Assembly (NCBI RefSeq): GCF_032056465.1
Contig: NZ_DAMBCL010000006.1
Reading direction: 5' to 3' (one strand)
DNA length: 64,000 nucleotides
Origin: Mobilicoccus sp032056465
GTDB lineage: Bacteria; Actinomycetota; Actinomycetes; Actinomycetales; Dermatophilaceae
Positions 24,749 to 33,241 of this stretch are shown here, one piece after another. Positions within the stretch are counted from its first letter, which is position 1. Every line of letters starts with the position of its first letter. The notes under the pieces were generated by a model that saw nothing but the letters and a program-made list of their open reading frames with translations, was not told the DNA's origin and did not search any database. The translations under genes and the position numbers were made by a program.

Positions 24749-26715
24749 TCACAGTGGCACCACCCCGCGCCGCACGAGCGCGCGGCGCTCGGCGTATTCC
24801 AGGTCGTCGACCCACAACTGGGCCTGCGTGCGGCGCATCAGCGGCGTGACGAGAGGTGAGAACGCCCGTGCGACACGGAATCCCACTCGGTCGGAGGCGG
24901 CGATCGTCGCCTCGGTCATCACCGAGAGAGGCCGCTCCGCGCCTGGGGCGGTGAGCGGGGTCGCGTGGGTCTCGACGACGCTGCCGACGCCCTCGCCCTC
25001 GGTGATGTGCATGGCGATCGTGCGTGCGTCGGGGCACGTGAACTCGGCTCGCACCGGCACGCCCCACGTGGGGGTGAGTCGGAACGTCACGTCGGTGACG
25101 AGACGGTCGGGGGTGCTCGCGTCGTCGTCGACGACGAGATGACTGAACGCGTACGGGTGCAGCCACGCCCCGTGCCACGGGTCGAGGCGGTTCGCCACGA
25201 CGTCCTGGNNNNNNNNNNTGCGGAGGCGACGTGGACGGCGGTGATCGCGCGGTCGAGCGCGGGTCGGTCGGTGAGACGCGGTGTGTCGCGGGGGGTCTCC
25301 CCCTCCGTGGCGAGCCGGACCCACAGCAGGACGCCGTCGTCGTGGACGGGGTGGGTGGGCCACCGCCCCTTGGCGGCGGGCGGCCACTCCGAGGGCAGCC
25401 GCAGTCCGTGCCAGCGACACATGAGGTCGCGACCGTCGACCTCGCACCGGTCGAGCCGGGCGCCCATGTGCGGACAGACGCCGGAGGCCGCGCGGAGGTC
25501 CCCGTCGTGGGTGCGCCATACCGCGACCTCCCGCCCCGCGATGGTGCGCACGAGGGACTCGGTGCCCACGTCCTCGGAGCGGCCGATCACGTACCACCCG
25601 CCGGGGTCGCGCTCGAGGGCCCGGGCGAGGGCCCTTTCGATGCGGGGGATCGCCGCCTGCCGCCACGTGCTCCGCAGCTGCTCCGCCGGGGGTTGCGGCA
25701 CCCGCTTGACCGGGATGCGGTCGGCGGCCGAGTCGCGCTGCCGGGTCGGATGCGGCGAGGGCGGCGGCGACGCCCCGGTGAGCGGCGCCCGGCCGCCGAG
25801 GAGCGTGCGGGCGGTGATGGCGGCCTTGGCCGCGGGTGAGACACGTCGGCGAGACGAGAACACGTCGTAGTCGGCCTCCTCGATCCGGGTGAGGATCGTC
25901 GCGTACATGGACAGGGCCGCGGCGACGCACCGCGCGGAGGCGGGCGGGAGCAGCGCGATCCCGGGTTCGGCCTCCCGGTACAGCTCGCGGTTGCGCTCGA
26001 TCTGGGCGGCGAGGAACGTGCGCCATTCCGGGGTGACGCGGCGCAGCCACGGGTCGGCGCCGTGTGCGGCGAGTTCGTCGGCCGGCAGGTAGACCCGCCC
26101 TCGGTCGAGGTCCTCGCCGACGTCCCGGATGAAGTTCGTGAACTGGAACGCGAGTCCGAGCGCGCGGGCCGCGCCGAAGGCCGCCGCCGGGTCGCGGGGC
26201 CGCAGCACCGGCAGCATCATCTCTCCGACGACGGCCGCCGACCCCTCCATGTACTCGTCCCGCAGCTCGGGCCAGGTGGCCCAGCTCGTGCGGGTGAGGT
26301 CGAGGCGCATCGCGTGGAAGAAGCGCTCCGCACAGTCCCGCGGCAGGCCCATGCGGCGGATGCTCGTGACGATCGCGTGGAACACAGGGACCTCGTCCTC
26401 GCCGCGTTCCCACGCCTCGTAGAAGCGTCGCTCGAACGCGTCGAGACGCTGCCTCGGACCGACCTCGGCCCCCGGCACCCCGAGACCGGCGAGGTGCGCG
26501 GCGTCGGGCTCGTCGACGATGTCGTCGGCGAGGCGACACAGGGCGTAGATCGCGTACACGTCCTCGCGCTGCTCACGGCCGAGGAAGAGGGTCCCCCAGT
26601 AGTACGTCGTGCCGTTGGCGTAGGTGATGTCGTGGCAGGCCGTGCGTCCCTCGGTGAGTCGCACGTCGGCAGGTGCGGATCGACCGGGGCGGAGGAGCAG
26701 GGGAGTTCGTGACAT
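24749..26715 (-). CDS. crtB: phytoene synthase fused to a Rieske [2Fe-2S] domain and a further C-terminal domain, interrupted by an assembly gap
   Basis: Residues 1-308 are a full phytoene synthase (two GGPP to phytoene). The two Asp-rich motifs are DDIVD (64-68) and DVGED (198-202 in NFIRDVGEDLDRGR), and the domain ends normally at TARTLLGG. With no stop it runs through a 45-residue Pro/Arg linker into a Rieske domain (about 360-470) with CPH (C414, H416) and CRWH (C433, H436). After the N gap the frame changes and reads DVVANRLDPWHGAWLHPYAFSHL and on to 24749, matching the domain that accompanies this Rieske type in actinobacterial crt clusters. The linker has a GTG (residue 339) but no ribosome site. 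ATG at 26715, GTG 26718 possible. Total about 650 aa. Confidence 0.85.
25209..25218. other. assembly gap (10 N) in the crtB-Rieske gene
   Basis: Placeholder gap of unknown length. The frame to its right ends AITAVHVASA and the one to its left begins QDVVANRLDPW, so only a short stretch seems to be missing. Confidence 0.98.
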
Positions 26716-26805
26716 CACGCCGATTCAATCGTGTCTCCGCCCTTCCTGCCAGGGGAGGGGGCATGTGGGACAGGTCTCAGGCGGACGGTCGGGTGAGGGC
26801 CGCGC

Positions 26806-27573
26806 TCACCGCTCCCGGAGTGCGAGCGGCCCGCCGAGGGCACCGTCCGGGCCGACGGGCTCGCCGAGGTGGAACCCCTGCGTCCACTCGAACCCCAGCT
26901 CGCGGGCGAGGTCGAGCCCGGCGTCGGACTCGACGCCGGCGGCGAGGACGGGAAGACCCGTGTCCTGCACCGCCGCGGCGATCGTCGTGAGCGTGCTCCG
27001 GTCCGCGCCCGCGACCAACGCGGGGTGGAGCTTGATGATGTCGACGGGCACGGCGGAGGCGGAGGGCAGCAGGTCGATGTCGGCGGCGGTGAAGCGGTCG
27101 AGGCACAGGGTGACCTCCTCGGCCTGCAGGGCGCCGAGGCGGATGAACGCCTTGGGGTCGCCGTCGAGGAGTCGGCGGAAGATCGCGGCGGTGACGTCGA
27201 TGAGCAGCCGGTCTCCGGAGACGCGGTGGCGGCGTAGCGCGCCGAGGACCTCGGTGACGAGCAGCGGGCTGCTCACGATGTCCCACGAGAAGTTGACCGA
27301 GACGATCGTGTGGTGATCGGGGTGGGCGGCCGCGAACCGTGCCTGGAAGGTGAGGGCGTCGTCGAGCGTGCGGAGGTCCACCGCGTGCATCTCACCGGCC
27401 GCCTCGGCGGCGGCGAGAAGGCGACCCGGCGCCTCGATCGACCCGTCCGGCAGGGCGTGGCGCACGAGCGCCTCGTGACCCTGGAGGGTGTCGTTCTGCA
27501 GGTTGTAGAACGGCTGGAAATACGTGACGCGCGTGCCTGCGTCCGTCACCTTCTCCCTGGTCGTCTCGGTCAT
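26806..27573 (-). CDS. EAL-domain protein, partly degenerate
   Basis: A 255-residue stand-alone EAL domain, the fold of c-di-GMP phosphodiesterases, with no GGDEF, PAS or membrane part. Kept: the EAL motif (GHEALVR, E34), N94, K181, E215 and Q232. Changed: the ExTE metal motif reads DVTA (126-129), and the second Asp of the DDFG loop is Arg (LDRFTA, R160). These changes make full catalysis doubtful; it may bind c-di-GMP or another ligand as a receptor. It is the first gene before crtB on the same strand (87 bp away), so it may share the carotenoid transcript. ATG at 27573. Confidence 0.82.
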   Translation of the reverse strand: MTETTREKVTDAGTRVTYFQPFYNLQNDTLQGHEALVRHALPDGSIEAPGRLLAAAEAAGEMHAVDLRTLDDALTFQARFAAAHPDHHTIVSVNFSWDIVSSPLLVTEVLGALRRHRVSGDRLLIDVTAAIFRRLLDGDPKAFIRLGALQAEEVTLCLDRFTAADIDLLPSASAVPVDIIKLHPALVAGADRSTLTTIAAAVQDTGLPVLAAGVESDAGLDLARELGFEWTQGFHLGEPVGPDGALGGPLALRER

Positions 27574-27844
27574 GTCGGTCGTGTCCTCGCTCGGTCCTGA
27601 ACCCCGTCGGCTGTCGTCTCTCCCTTCGACCGTTGACAGGTCGTCCTGAGATGTGCCTGTCCCACGCCACCTCGCCGTACGACGCGGATCTGCGCATGCG
27701 GCAACGGATCCCGGACGTCCGACCCTCTCGCGGGGGGAGGGTGGGTCGGTGGCGCGGTGTGCGACCGGCAGGGGGTTGCCGTGCCCGCGTACCTCCGACT
27801 GCGCGCGTCGGCCCTCGGCGGTGGTACCGGTGGGTCCCGTCGCC

Positions 27845-28348
27845 TCAGACGATGTGGAGGACCCGGAGCACGGCCCAGATCGCGAACACCGTCACCGCGA
27901 CGGCGATCGCGAGGATCACGACCACCATGAGGATCGCCCGCACCAGGTAGGTCCTCGAGGAGACGTCCACCGTGCGCCCTTCCGCGAGCGTGCGTTCCAG
28001 GAGTCGGAGGTTCTTGACGTTGGCGCGGTGCGCGGCGTCCGCGAGGTCCCCGACCGCGGGGACGAGGCCGAGGAGCGCGTCGAGGATGACGTTCCACCCC
28101 ATGCGGGCGAGGACCGGGAGGGGCACGCGATGGCGCACCGCGTCGATGAGGATGACCGAGGCGATGACGGATCCGGCGGCGTCGCCCACACCCGGGATCA
28201 GTCCGATGAGGACGTCGAACCCGAAGCGGAAATCGGTGCCCGGCACCCGGAACAGGTCGTCCAGGAGACGGGCGAGGGTTCGACCCGAGTACGTGGTCGA
28301 GCCTCCCGTGGGGGACGATGCCGGGGGGCGAGCGCGGAACCGGGACAT
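27845..28348 (-). CDS. DUF4112 membrane protein
   Basis: A 167-residue protein. The DUF4112 core is FGFDVLIGLIPGVGDAAG and a matching second half WNVILDALLGLVPAVGDLADAAHRAN, then one more C-terminal transmembrane helix. Function unknown for the family. The ATG at 28348 (MSRFRARPP) is chosen because the upstream extension to 28432 runs into the promoter region shared with the divergent uppP. Confidence 0.85.
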   Translation of the reverse strand: MSRFRARPPASSPTGGSTTYSGRTLARLLDDLFRVPGTDFRFGFDVLIGLIPGVGDAAGSVIASVILIDAVRHRVPLPVLARMGWNVILDALLGLVPAVGDLADAAHRANVKNLRLLERTLAEGRTVDVSSRTYLVRAILMVVVILAIAVAVTVFAIWAVLRVLHIV

Positions 28349-28450
28349 TGCCACAGGGTAGGTGGGGTCGAGATCCGCACTCAGTTTCGTCTCAATCGGC
28401 CGCGGCATCATCGCGCCGAGCCCTGACCACATCGAACGAAAGAGTCACGC

Positions 28451-29287
28451 GTGAACTGGTTGCACGCCGTCCTCCTCGGCATCGTCGAGGGCGTCACGGA
28501 GTTCCTCCCGGTCTCGAGCACCGGGCACCTCAACGTCGTCGAGAAGCTCCTCGGCTACGAGATCGACAGCGTGGGCATGACCGCGTTCACTGCCGTCATC
28601 CAGGTCGGCGCGATCATCGCCGCGATCGTCTACTTCTGGAAGGACATCGTCCGGATCGCCTCCGGATGGATCGCCGGGCTCAGGCACACCGACAAGCGCG
28701 ACACCCCTGACTGGACCCTCGGCTGGGGCATCATCCTCGGGTCGATCCCGGTCGCCGTCGTGGGGCTCGCCCTGCGCGACGCGATCGAGGGGTCGCTGCG
28801 CAACCTCTGGGTCATCGCCGCCGCGCTCATCCTGTGGTCGTTCGTCATGTGGCTCGCCGACCGGCACACCGAGGGTGAGCGCGGGATGACCGACGTCACC
28901 GTGCGTGACGCCCTCATCATCGGCTGCTTCCAGGCCCTGTCGCCGGTCTTCCCCGGCATCTCCCGCTCGGGTGCGACGATCTCGGCCGGCCTGTTCCGGG
29001 GCTTCGACCGCGTCACCGCCACCCGCCTCAGCTTCTTCATGGGCATCCCGGCCCTCGTCGCGGCCGGCGGGCTCCAGGCGGTCACCGCCGCCGACGACAT
29101 CGCCGTGACGGTCGGCTGGACGCCCACGATCATCGCGACGATCGTATCGTTCTTCGTCGCCTACGCCTCGATCGCGTGGCTGCTCAAGTTCGTCTCCTCG
29201 AACACCTTCACCGCCTTCATCGTCTACCGCGTCGCCCTGGGCCTCGTGCTCGTCGGGCTCATGGTCGGTGGTGTCGTCACGCCCTGA
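28451..29287 (+). CDS. uppP: undecaprenyl-diphosphatase
   Basis: A 278-residue membrane phosphatase that recycles undecaprenyl diphosphate for peptidoglycan synthesis; overexpression gives bacitracin tolerance in other bacteria. The two active-site regions are visible: GIVEGVTEFLPVSSTGHL (residues ~10-27) and the second repeat SPVFPGISRSGATI. Eight hydrophobic segments as usual. GTG start at 28451 with GAAAGAG upstream. Divergent from DUF4112 and convergent with the large helicase-like gene. Confidence 0.95.
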   Translation: MNWLHAVLLGIVEGVTEFLPVSSTGHLNVVEKLLGYEIDSVGMTAFTAVIQVGAIIAAIVYFWKDIVRIASGWIAGLRHTDKRDTPDWTLGWGIILGSIPVAVVGLALRDAIEGSLRNLWVIAAALILWSFVMWLADRHTEGERGMTDVTVRDALIIGCFQALSPVFPGISRSGATISAGLFRGFDRVTATRLSFFMGIPALVAAGGLQAVTAADDIAVTVGWTPTIIATIVSFFVAYASIAWLLKFVSSNTFTAFIVYRVALGLVLVGLMVGGVVTP

Positions 29288-29296
29288 CGGACGTCG

Positions 29297-32200
29297 TCAG
29301 GCCCTGACGCCCCGCCGCCGCGCGGGGACGCCGAGGCGCCGCCGTGAGGGTGGCGCGGGATCGGCGACCACCGGCGCCGAGGGGCCGACGGCAGGAGCGG
29401 GGTCGCCGGTGTCGGCGGCCCCGCTCGCCGTGTCGGTGGCGCTGTCGCCGTGGCCGTGCGTGCGGGGACGGACACCGTTCTCGACGAGCACGCGGCGCAG
29501 CGTCGCCAGCGCACGGGCCGGGTCGATCTCGAGGTCGGACTCCCGGACGCGGTGGACGACCCACCCGCGCCGTTCGATCCGGCGTTGATGCCTCAGACCC
29601 TCGCGGTAGTCCTCCGGACCGTTCCATGCCGATGTCTCGCACAGGACGACGACACCTCGGGTGTGCTCCTGCGGCTCCTCCCCGCGCTGCGCGTCCGGTT
29701 CCTCGTGCCGCTCGGTGCGCAGCACGAGATCGACGCGCCGACCGTCGAGCCACATGCCCGTACCGACGTCGTAGCCCCGTGCGCTGAGGACCGAGGCGAG
29801 GCGTTCGGCGGTCTCGGTGAGGGCGACGGCACGCGCCTCCGGCCCGCACCCCTCCCCCTCCCCACCATGCGTGGCGTCGCCGGTGCGACCCGCGTCCCCC
29901 GACGTGGCCCCCAGCCTGACGTCGACCCCGTGCCGTCGGGCGGCCTCGGTGATCAGCGAGGTCGCGGGGTCCCCCCAGAGGTCGGCGAACCGGGCCCCGA
30001 GATAGCGCTCCGCGAGCTGGGCACGGCGAGCGGCCCGGTCGCGGGACCTCGGGTCCTGCGGCGTGGGCAGCGCGCGACCCGGCCGACCGACCAGGACGAT
30101 CCGCGGCGCGATCGCCCGGAGCACCGTGGCGTCCAGCGGCAGGCGGTCGGCGTCCAGGACGATCACCGTGTCGACCCGCGGTCGGCCGTCCTCGAGGTCA
30201 CCGAACGAGTCGAGGAACACGTCGGGAACCCGCGACCACGGCACGCACCACGCCGGCACGGCGGCCCGGCAACGGTGCCGGATCCGCGCCAGTTCGCGGT
30301 ACTGCCGTGGTGACCCGCCCACCGTCGCGAGTCGACGCCGCAGGTGGGTGTGCAGGGTGAGCGCCATGCGGGTGGACGGGTCGAGGCGTTCGGCCCGGAC
30401 GGCGTGGCGCCACGCCGCGAGGCCGCAGTACGCGGCCGCGGCGCGACGGATCTCGGCGTCCAGGCGCGTGAGTTCGTCCGTGAAGGCCGTCGGGTCGTCG
30501 CGACGCTGCTGCTCGAGCCAGATCTCCGTGCAGACCCACCGCCATGCCTCGTCCACGCGTGGGAGGCGGCTCTGCCAACGGTCGCGGGGTTCGGTGCGCA
30601 GGGCCGTGAGCAGGCGGGGCGCGCACGCCTGCAGCGGTGGGACGACGGCGAGATGGGTCGCCACGCGCGCGCGGTGTTCCTCGAGTTCCGCCAGCTCTGA
30701 CCACGCCCGTGCGTACCCCCGTGGGTCCAGGCCGATCGTCGCGTCGTGGAGGGTCCGCACGGCATCGACGCAGTCCTCCGTGAGCTCCTCACGGACCCGG
30801 ATGACGAGCCGGGTGAGCGGGGCGGCGTGCGCGGCCGCGGCGGCGCGATCCTCGGCGGCCGCAAGACGTTCCCGCAGGCCGGAGACGGCGGTGGCGTCGG
30901 TCCAGTCGGGTGTGGGCACCCCGAGATCGGTGAGCTGGGCGCCGACCGTGGCGAGCCGCTCGGGCAGCCCGACGATGCGGCGGAAGTGCTCCCACTGGTG
31001 CCGGTGCCACGCGAGGCGGTCGGCCGGGGAGTCGCACTCGGGGATCACCGTCGACGCCGGCCACACCGCGTCGAGGTCGTCGAGGGCACGCGTGGCCTCG
31101 AGGTGGGCGAGGAACGCCTCGACGTCCTCCAGACGGGTCGGGGGCCGGCCGTCGACCCGGACGAACCGGAACAGGGGGTCGGCCGCGCGCACGTGGTCGG
31201 GCAGGTCGACGCCGCCGAGGGGGATGCCGCGGTGGTCGACGGGCAGGGGGCCGTGCTCCCGGAGGTGGTCGCGCAGGTAACGGGCACGGGGTCCGGGATG
31301 GTCGAGGGTGTCGAGGACGTCGACGGTGTGACCGACCGCCGCGAGGGCCGCCGTCGCGTCCTCGACGAGGTCGCCGAGGACGCTCGTCGCGCGGTGCCAC
31401 TCCTGCGGGGTCGCCGAGAGCAGGTCCTTGGTGGTGCCCTCCATCCACTCACCGGGGAACGCGGCGGCGAGGGACAGCTCCTCGGTGAGGTCGGCGAGCA
31501 GACCACCGAGGCGGGCCCGGTCCTCGTCGTCCGCGTCGGCGAGGCGGCCCACGACCGGGTCGCCCGCGTAGCGCGCCCGGTCCGCGGCGCGGCCCGTGTC
31601 GGTGTCGAACTCGCGGACGAGCCGAGTGAACTCGGATGGCGTCGGCAGTCCGGCGAGGTCGGGGACCCGGCCGTGGAATCCCGCGGCGAGCCGCGCGACG
31701 CGCGCGTCCCCGGCGACGTCGAGAGCGTCGGCGAGGGTGTGGGTGTCGAAGGGGCACGGGGCGTCGGGGTCCGAGGGGGGCTCGACGAGATCGGCGAGCC
31801 AGCCGTGCTCGGCCGCCGCGGCGCGGTGCCGACGGACGAGGTCGGCGAGCGGGGCGGTGATCCCGTCTCGGGTGTGGGCGAGGGTCTCGGACTCCCGGCT
31901 CGCCGTGGCCAGGTCGAGCAGACGGCGTCGCTCCTCCCACCGCTCGGCGAGGGCCTCTCCGCGGCGAGCGAGGTCGGCGTCGGCGGCGGTGCGGTCGAGC
32001 TCGGTGAAGCAGCGGGTGATCGCCTCGACCGCGGTCGTGAGGTCGTCCGCCGAGGCGCTCGCCTCGGGGACCGTGATGGCGAGGGGACGGAGGTCGGCAG
32101 GAAGGGCGTCGCGGAGGCCGACGAGGACCGGGCTCCCGGGGCCCGTGACGAGCACCCGTCGTCCCTGTTGCAGCTCGTGGGTCACGAGCGCGGCGACGAG

Positions 32201-33172
32201 TCGGGTTCGGTGTCCCCCGTCGAGCCCGCCGGTGTCGACGACGGTCTCGGTGAACCGGTCGGCGTGGTCGAGCACCGCGAGCTCGGCCTCGGACAGGGGG
32301 GCGGCGGTGATGATCTCGTCGAGCTCCCGGACCGGGGGGACCTGAGCGAGGCGGGGAGTCCGCCGCAGGGTGTCGAGGTCGTCGGCGACGCGGCGGTGGC
32401 GGTCGGGGTCGCCCACCCGCCTCGGTCGGCTGAGGATCATGGGGGACCACGTGAGCTCCGGGGCGCCGGTGGCGCCGGTGAGTGCGGCGCGCACCCGGTC
32501 GAGCAACGGTTCGACGTCGTCCTGCTCGAGCGGGGATCCCTCGAAGGCCCGTGCGGCCGCGTGGAGCTCGGCGGCGACCGCGCGGGAGGGCGCAGGGGTC
32601 GCGGACACCGCGCGCAACTCGAGGGCGAGGCCGTGGGCGTAGGCATCGGGGCGCAGGTGAGCGGTGCCCGCGTCGTCGACCTCGACGACCACCGGCGTCG
32701 TGAGCATGTGTCGACGCAGGGTGCGGGGTCCCGCGGGGGTCTCGACCGTCGTCGTCAGCAGGCCGACACCGAGCAGGACGTCGTGCCCGCCGTCGCGAGC
32801 GAGATCGGCGGCGTGGAGGATCCGCTCGTAGCGCGCCCTGGTGGGTCGTTCGTGCGCTTCCCGCTCACTCCACTCACGCCACGTCGCGTGCCAGGTCTCG
32901 AACTCGCGGCGCACATCGGGCCGGTCGCCGAGCCGCCGACCCTCGGCCCTGGCGCGCAACCGCAACCGTGATCCGGGTCGATCGACATCACCGCTGATCC
33001 ACGGCACGAGGACGGCGGGGACCTCCGGGCGGGGGCGCGCCGGGGGCGGTGCGGCGCACTGCAGCGGGAACGGTGACCCCACGGCCTCGTCGTCGAGATC
33101 CGCAGGCGGCTCCTCGGCGAGATGCGCCGCCCGGGCGAGGAACCGCAGCGCGCGCGGGAGATCGTCGTCCAC
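29297..33172 (-). CDS. large helicase-related protein with lost ATPase motifs and a DUF559-type nuclease-like C-terminus
   Basis: A 1291-residue protein laid out like the SF1 (AAA_11/AAA_12) helicases with a restriction-endonuclease-like tail: VLLGVGLL...RRHMLTTPVVVEVD at 132-166, a helicase core 1, a long helical insert, core 2 and a nuclease-like end. Yet where Walker A should be (before QQGRRVLVTG, ~314-322) it reads TGGLDGGHR, with no GK(S/T). The motif II region is VIVLDADRLP (no DE, near ~1004) and motif III is VLVGRPGRALP (no GDxxQ). The C-terminus VVVLCETSAWNG...RRIERRGWVVHRVRESDL (~1172-1212) matches the PD-(D/E)xK DUF559/MTES_1575 pattern, with E for D. Probably not an ATPase; possibly a nucleic-acid binder or structural defence factor. 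GTG start. Confidence 0.7.
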   Translation of the reverse strand: MDDDLPRALRFLARAAHLAEEPPADLDDEAVGSPFPLQCAAPPPARPRPEVPAVLVPWISGDVDRPGSRLRLRARAEGRRLGDRPDVRREFETWHATWREWSEREAHERPTRARYERILHAADLARDGGHDVLLGVGLLTTTVETPAGPRTLRRHMLTTPVVVEVDDAGTAHLRPDAYAHGLALELRAVSATPAPSRAVAAELHAAARAFEGSPLEQDDVEPLLDRVRAALTGATGAPELTWSPMILSRPRRVGDPDRHRRVADDLDTLRRTPRLAQVPPVRELDEIITAAPLSEAELAVLDHADRFTETVVDTGGLDGGHRTRLVAALVTHELQQGRRVLVTGPGSPVLVGLRDALPADLRPLAITVPEASASADDLTTAVEAITRCFTELDRTAADADLARRGEALAERWEERRRLLDLATASRESETLAHTRDGITAPLADLVRRHRAAAAEHGWLADLVEPPSDPDAPCPFDTHTLADALDVAGDARVARLAAGFHGRVPDLAGLPTPSEFTRLVREFDTDTGRAADRARYAGDPVVGRLADADDEDRARLGGLLADLTEELSLAAAFPGEWMEGTTKDLLSATPQEWHRATSVLGDLVEDATAALAAVGHTVDVLDTLDHPGPRARYLRDHLREHGPLPVDHRGIPLGGVDLPDHVRAADPLFRFVRVDGRPPTRLEDVEAFLAHLEATRALDDLDAVWPASTVIPECDSPADRLAWHRHQWEHFRRIVGLPERLATVGAQLTDLGVPTPDWTDATAVSGLRERLAAAEDRAAAAAHAAPLTRLVIRVREELTEDCVDAVRTLHDATIGLDPRGYARAWSELAELEEHRARVATHLAVVPPLQACAPRLLTALRTEPRDRWQSRLPRVDEAWRWVCTEIWLEQQRRDDPTAFTDELTRLDAEIRRAAAAYCGLAAWRHAVRAERLDPSTRMALTLHTHLRRRLATVGGSPRQYRELARIRHRCRAAVPAWCVPWSRVPDVFLDSFGDLEDGRPRVDTVIVLDADRLPLDATVLRAIAPRIVLVGRPGRALPTPQDPRSRDRAARRAQLAERYLGARFADLWGDPATSLITEAARRHGVDVRLGATSGDAGRTGDATHGGEGEGCGPEARAVALTETAERLASVLSARGYDVGTGMWLDGRRVDLVLRTERHEEPDAQRGEEPQEHTRGVVVLCETSAWNGPEDYREGLRHQRRIERRGWVVHRVRESDLEIDPARALATLRRVLVENGVRPRTHGHGDSATDTASGAADTGDPAPAVGPSAPVVADPAPPSRRRLGVPARRRGVRA

Positions 33173-33241
33173 GTGAGCCGAATCGGCTTGTGGTGCTTCG
33201 GTATGAGGGCCACGACGCCACTCCTGCGGAAGGTCCGAGGG

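Noticed and set aside
19418..27573. Possible hidden lycopene cyclase in the crt operon
   Set aside because: All frames between and around the genes were read; none shows CrtY, CrtYc/d or CruA features.
27632..27662. TTGACA and a GACAGG/CCTGTC dyad upstream of the EAL gene
   Set aside because: TTGACA is on the strand opposite to the gene and no matching -10 box follows; the dyad arms are only 6 bp.
30746..32971. 741-codon plus-strand frame antisense to the helicase-like gene
   Set aside because: Low-complexity Gly/Val/Arg composition with no motif; mirror of the minus-strand coding bias.
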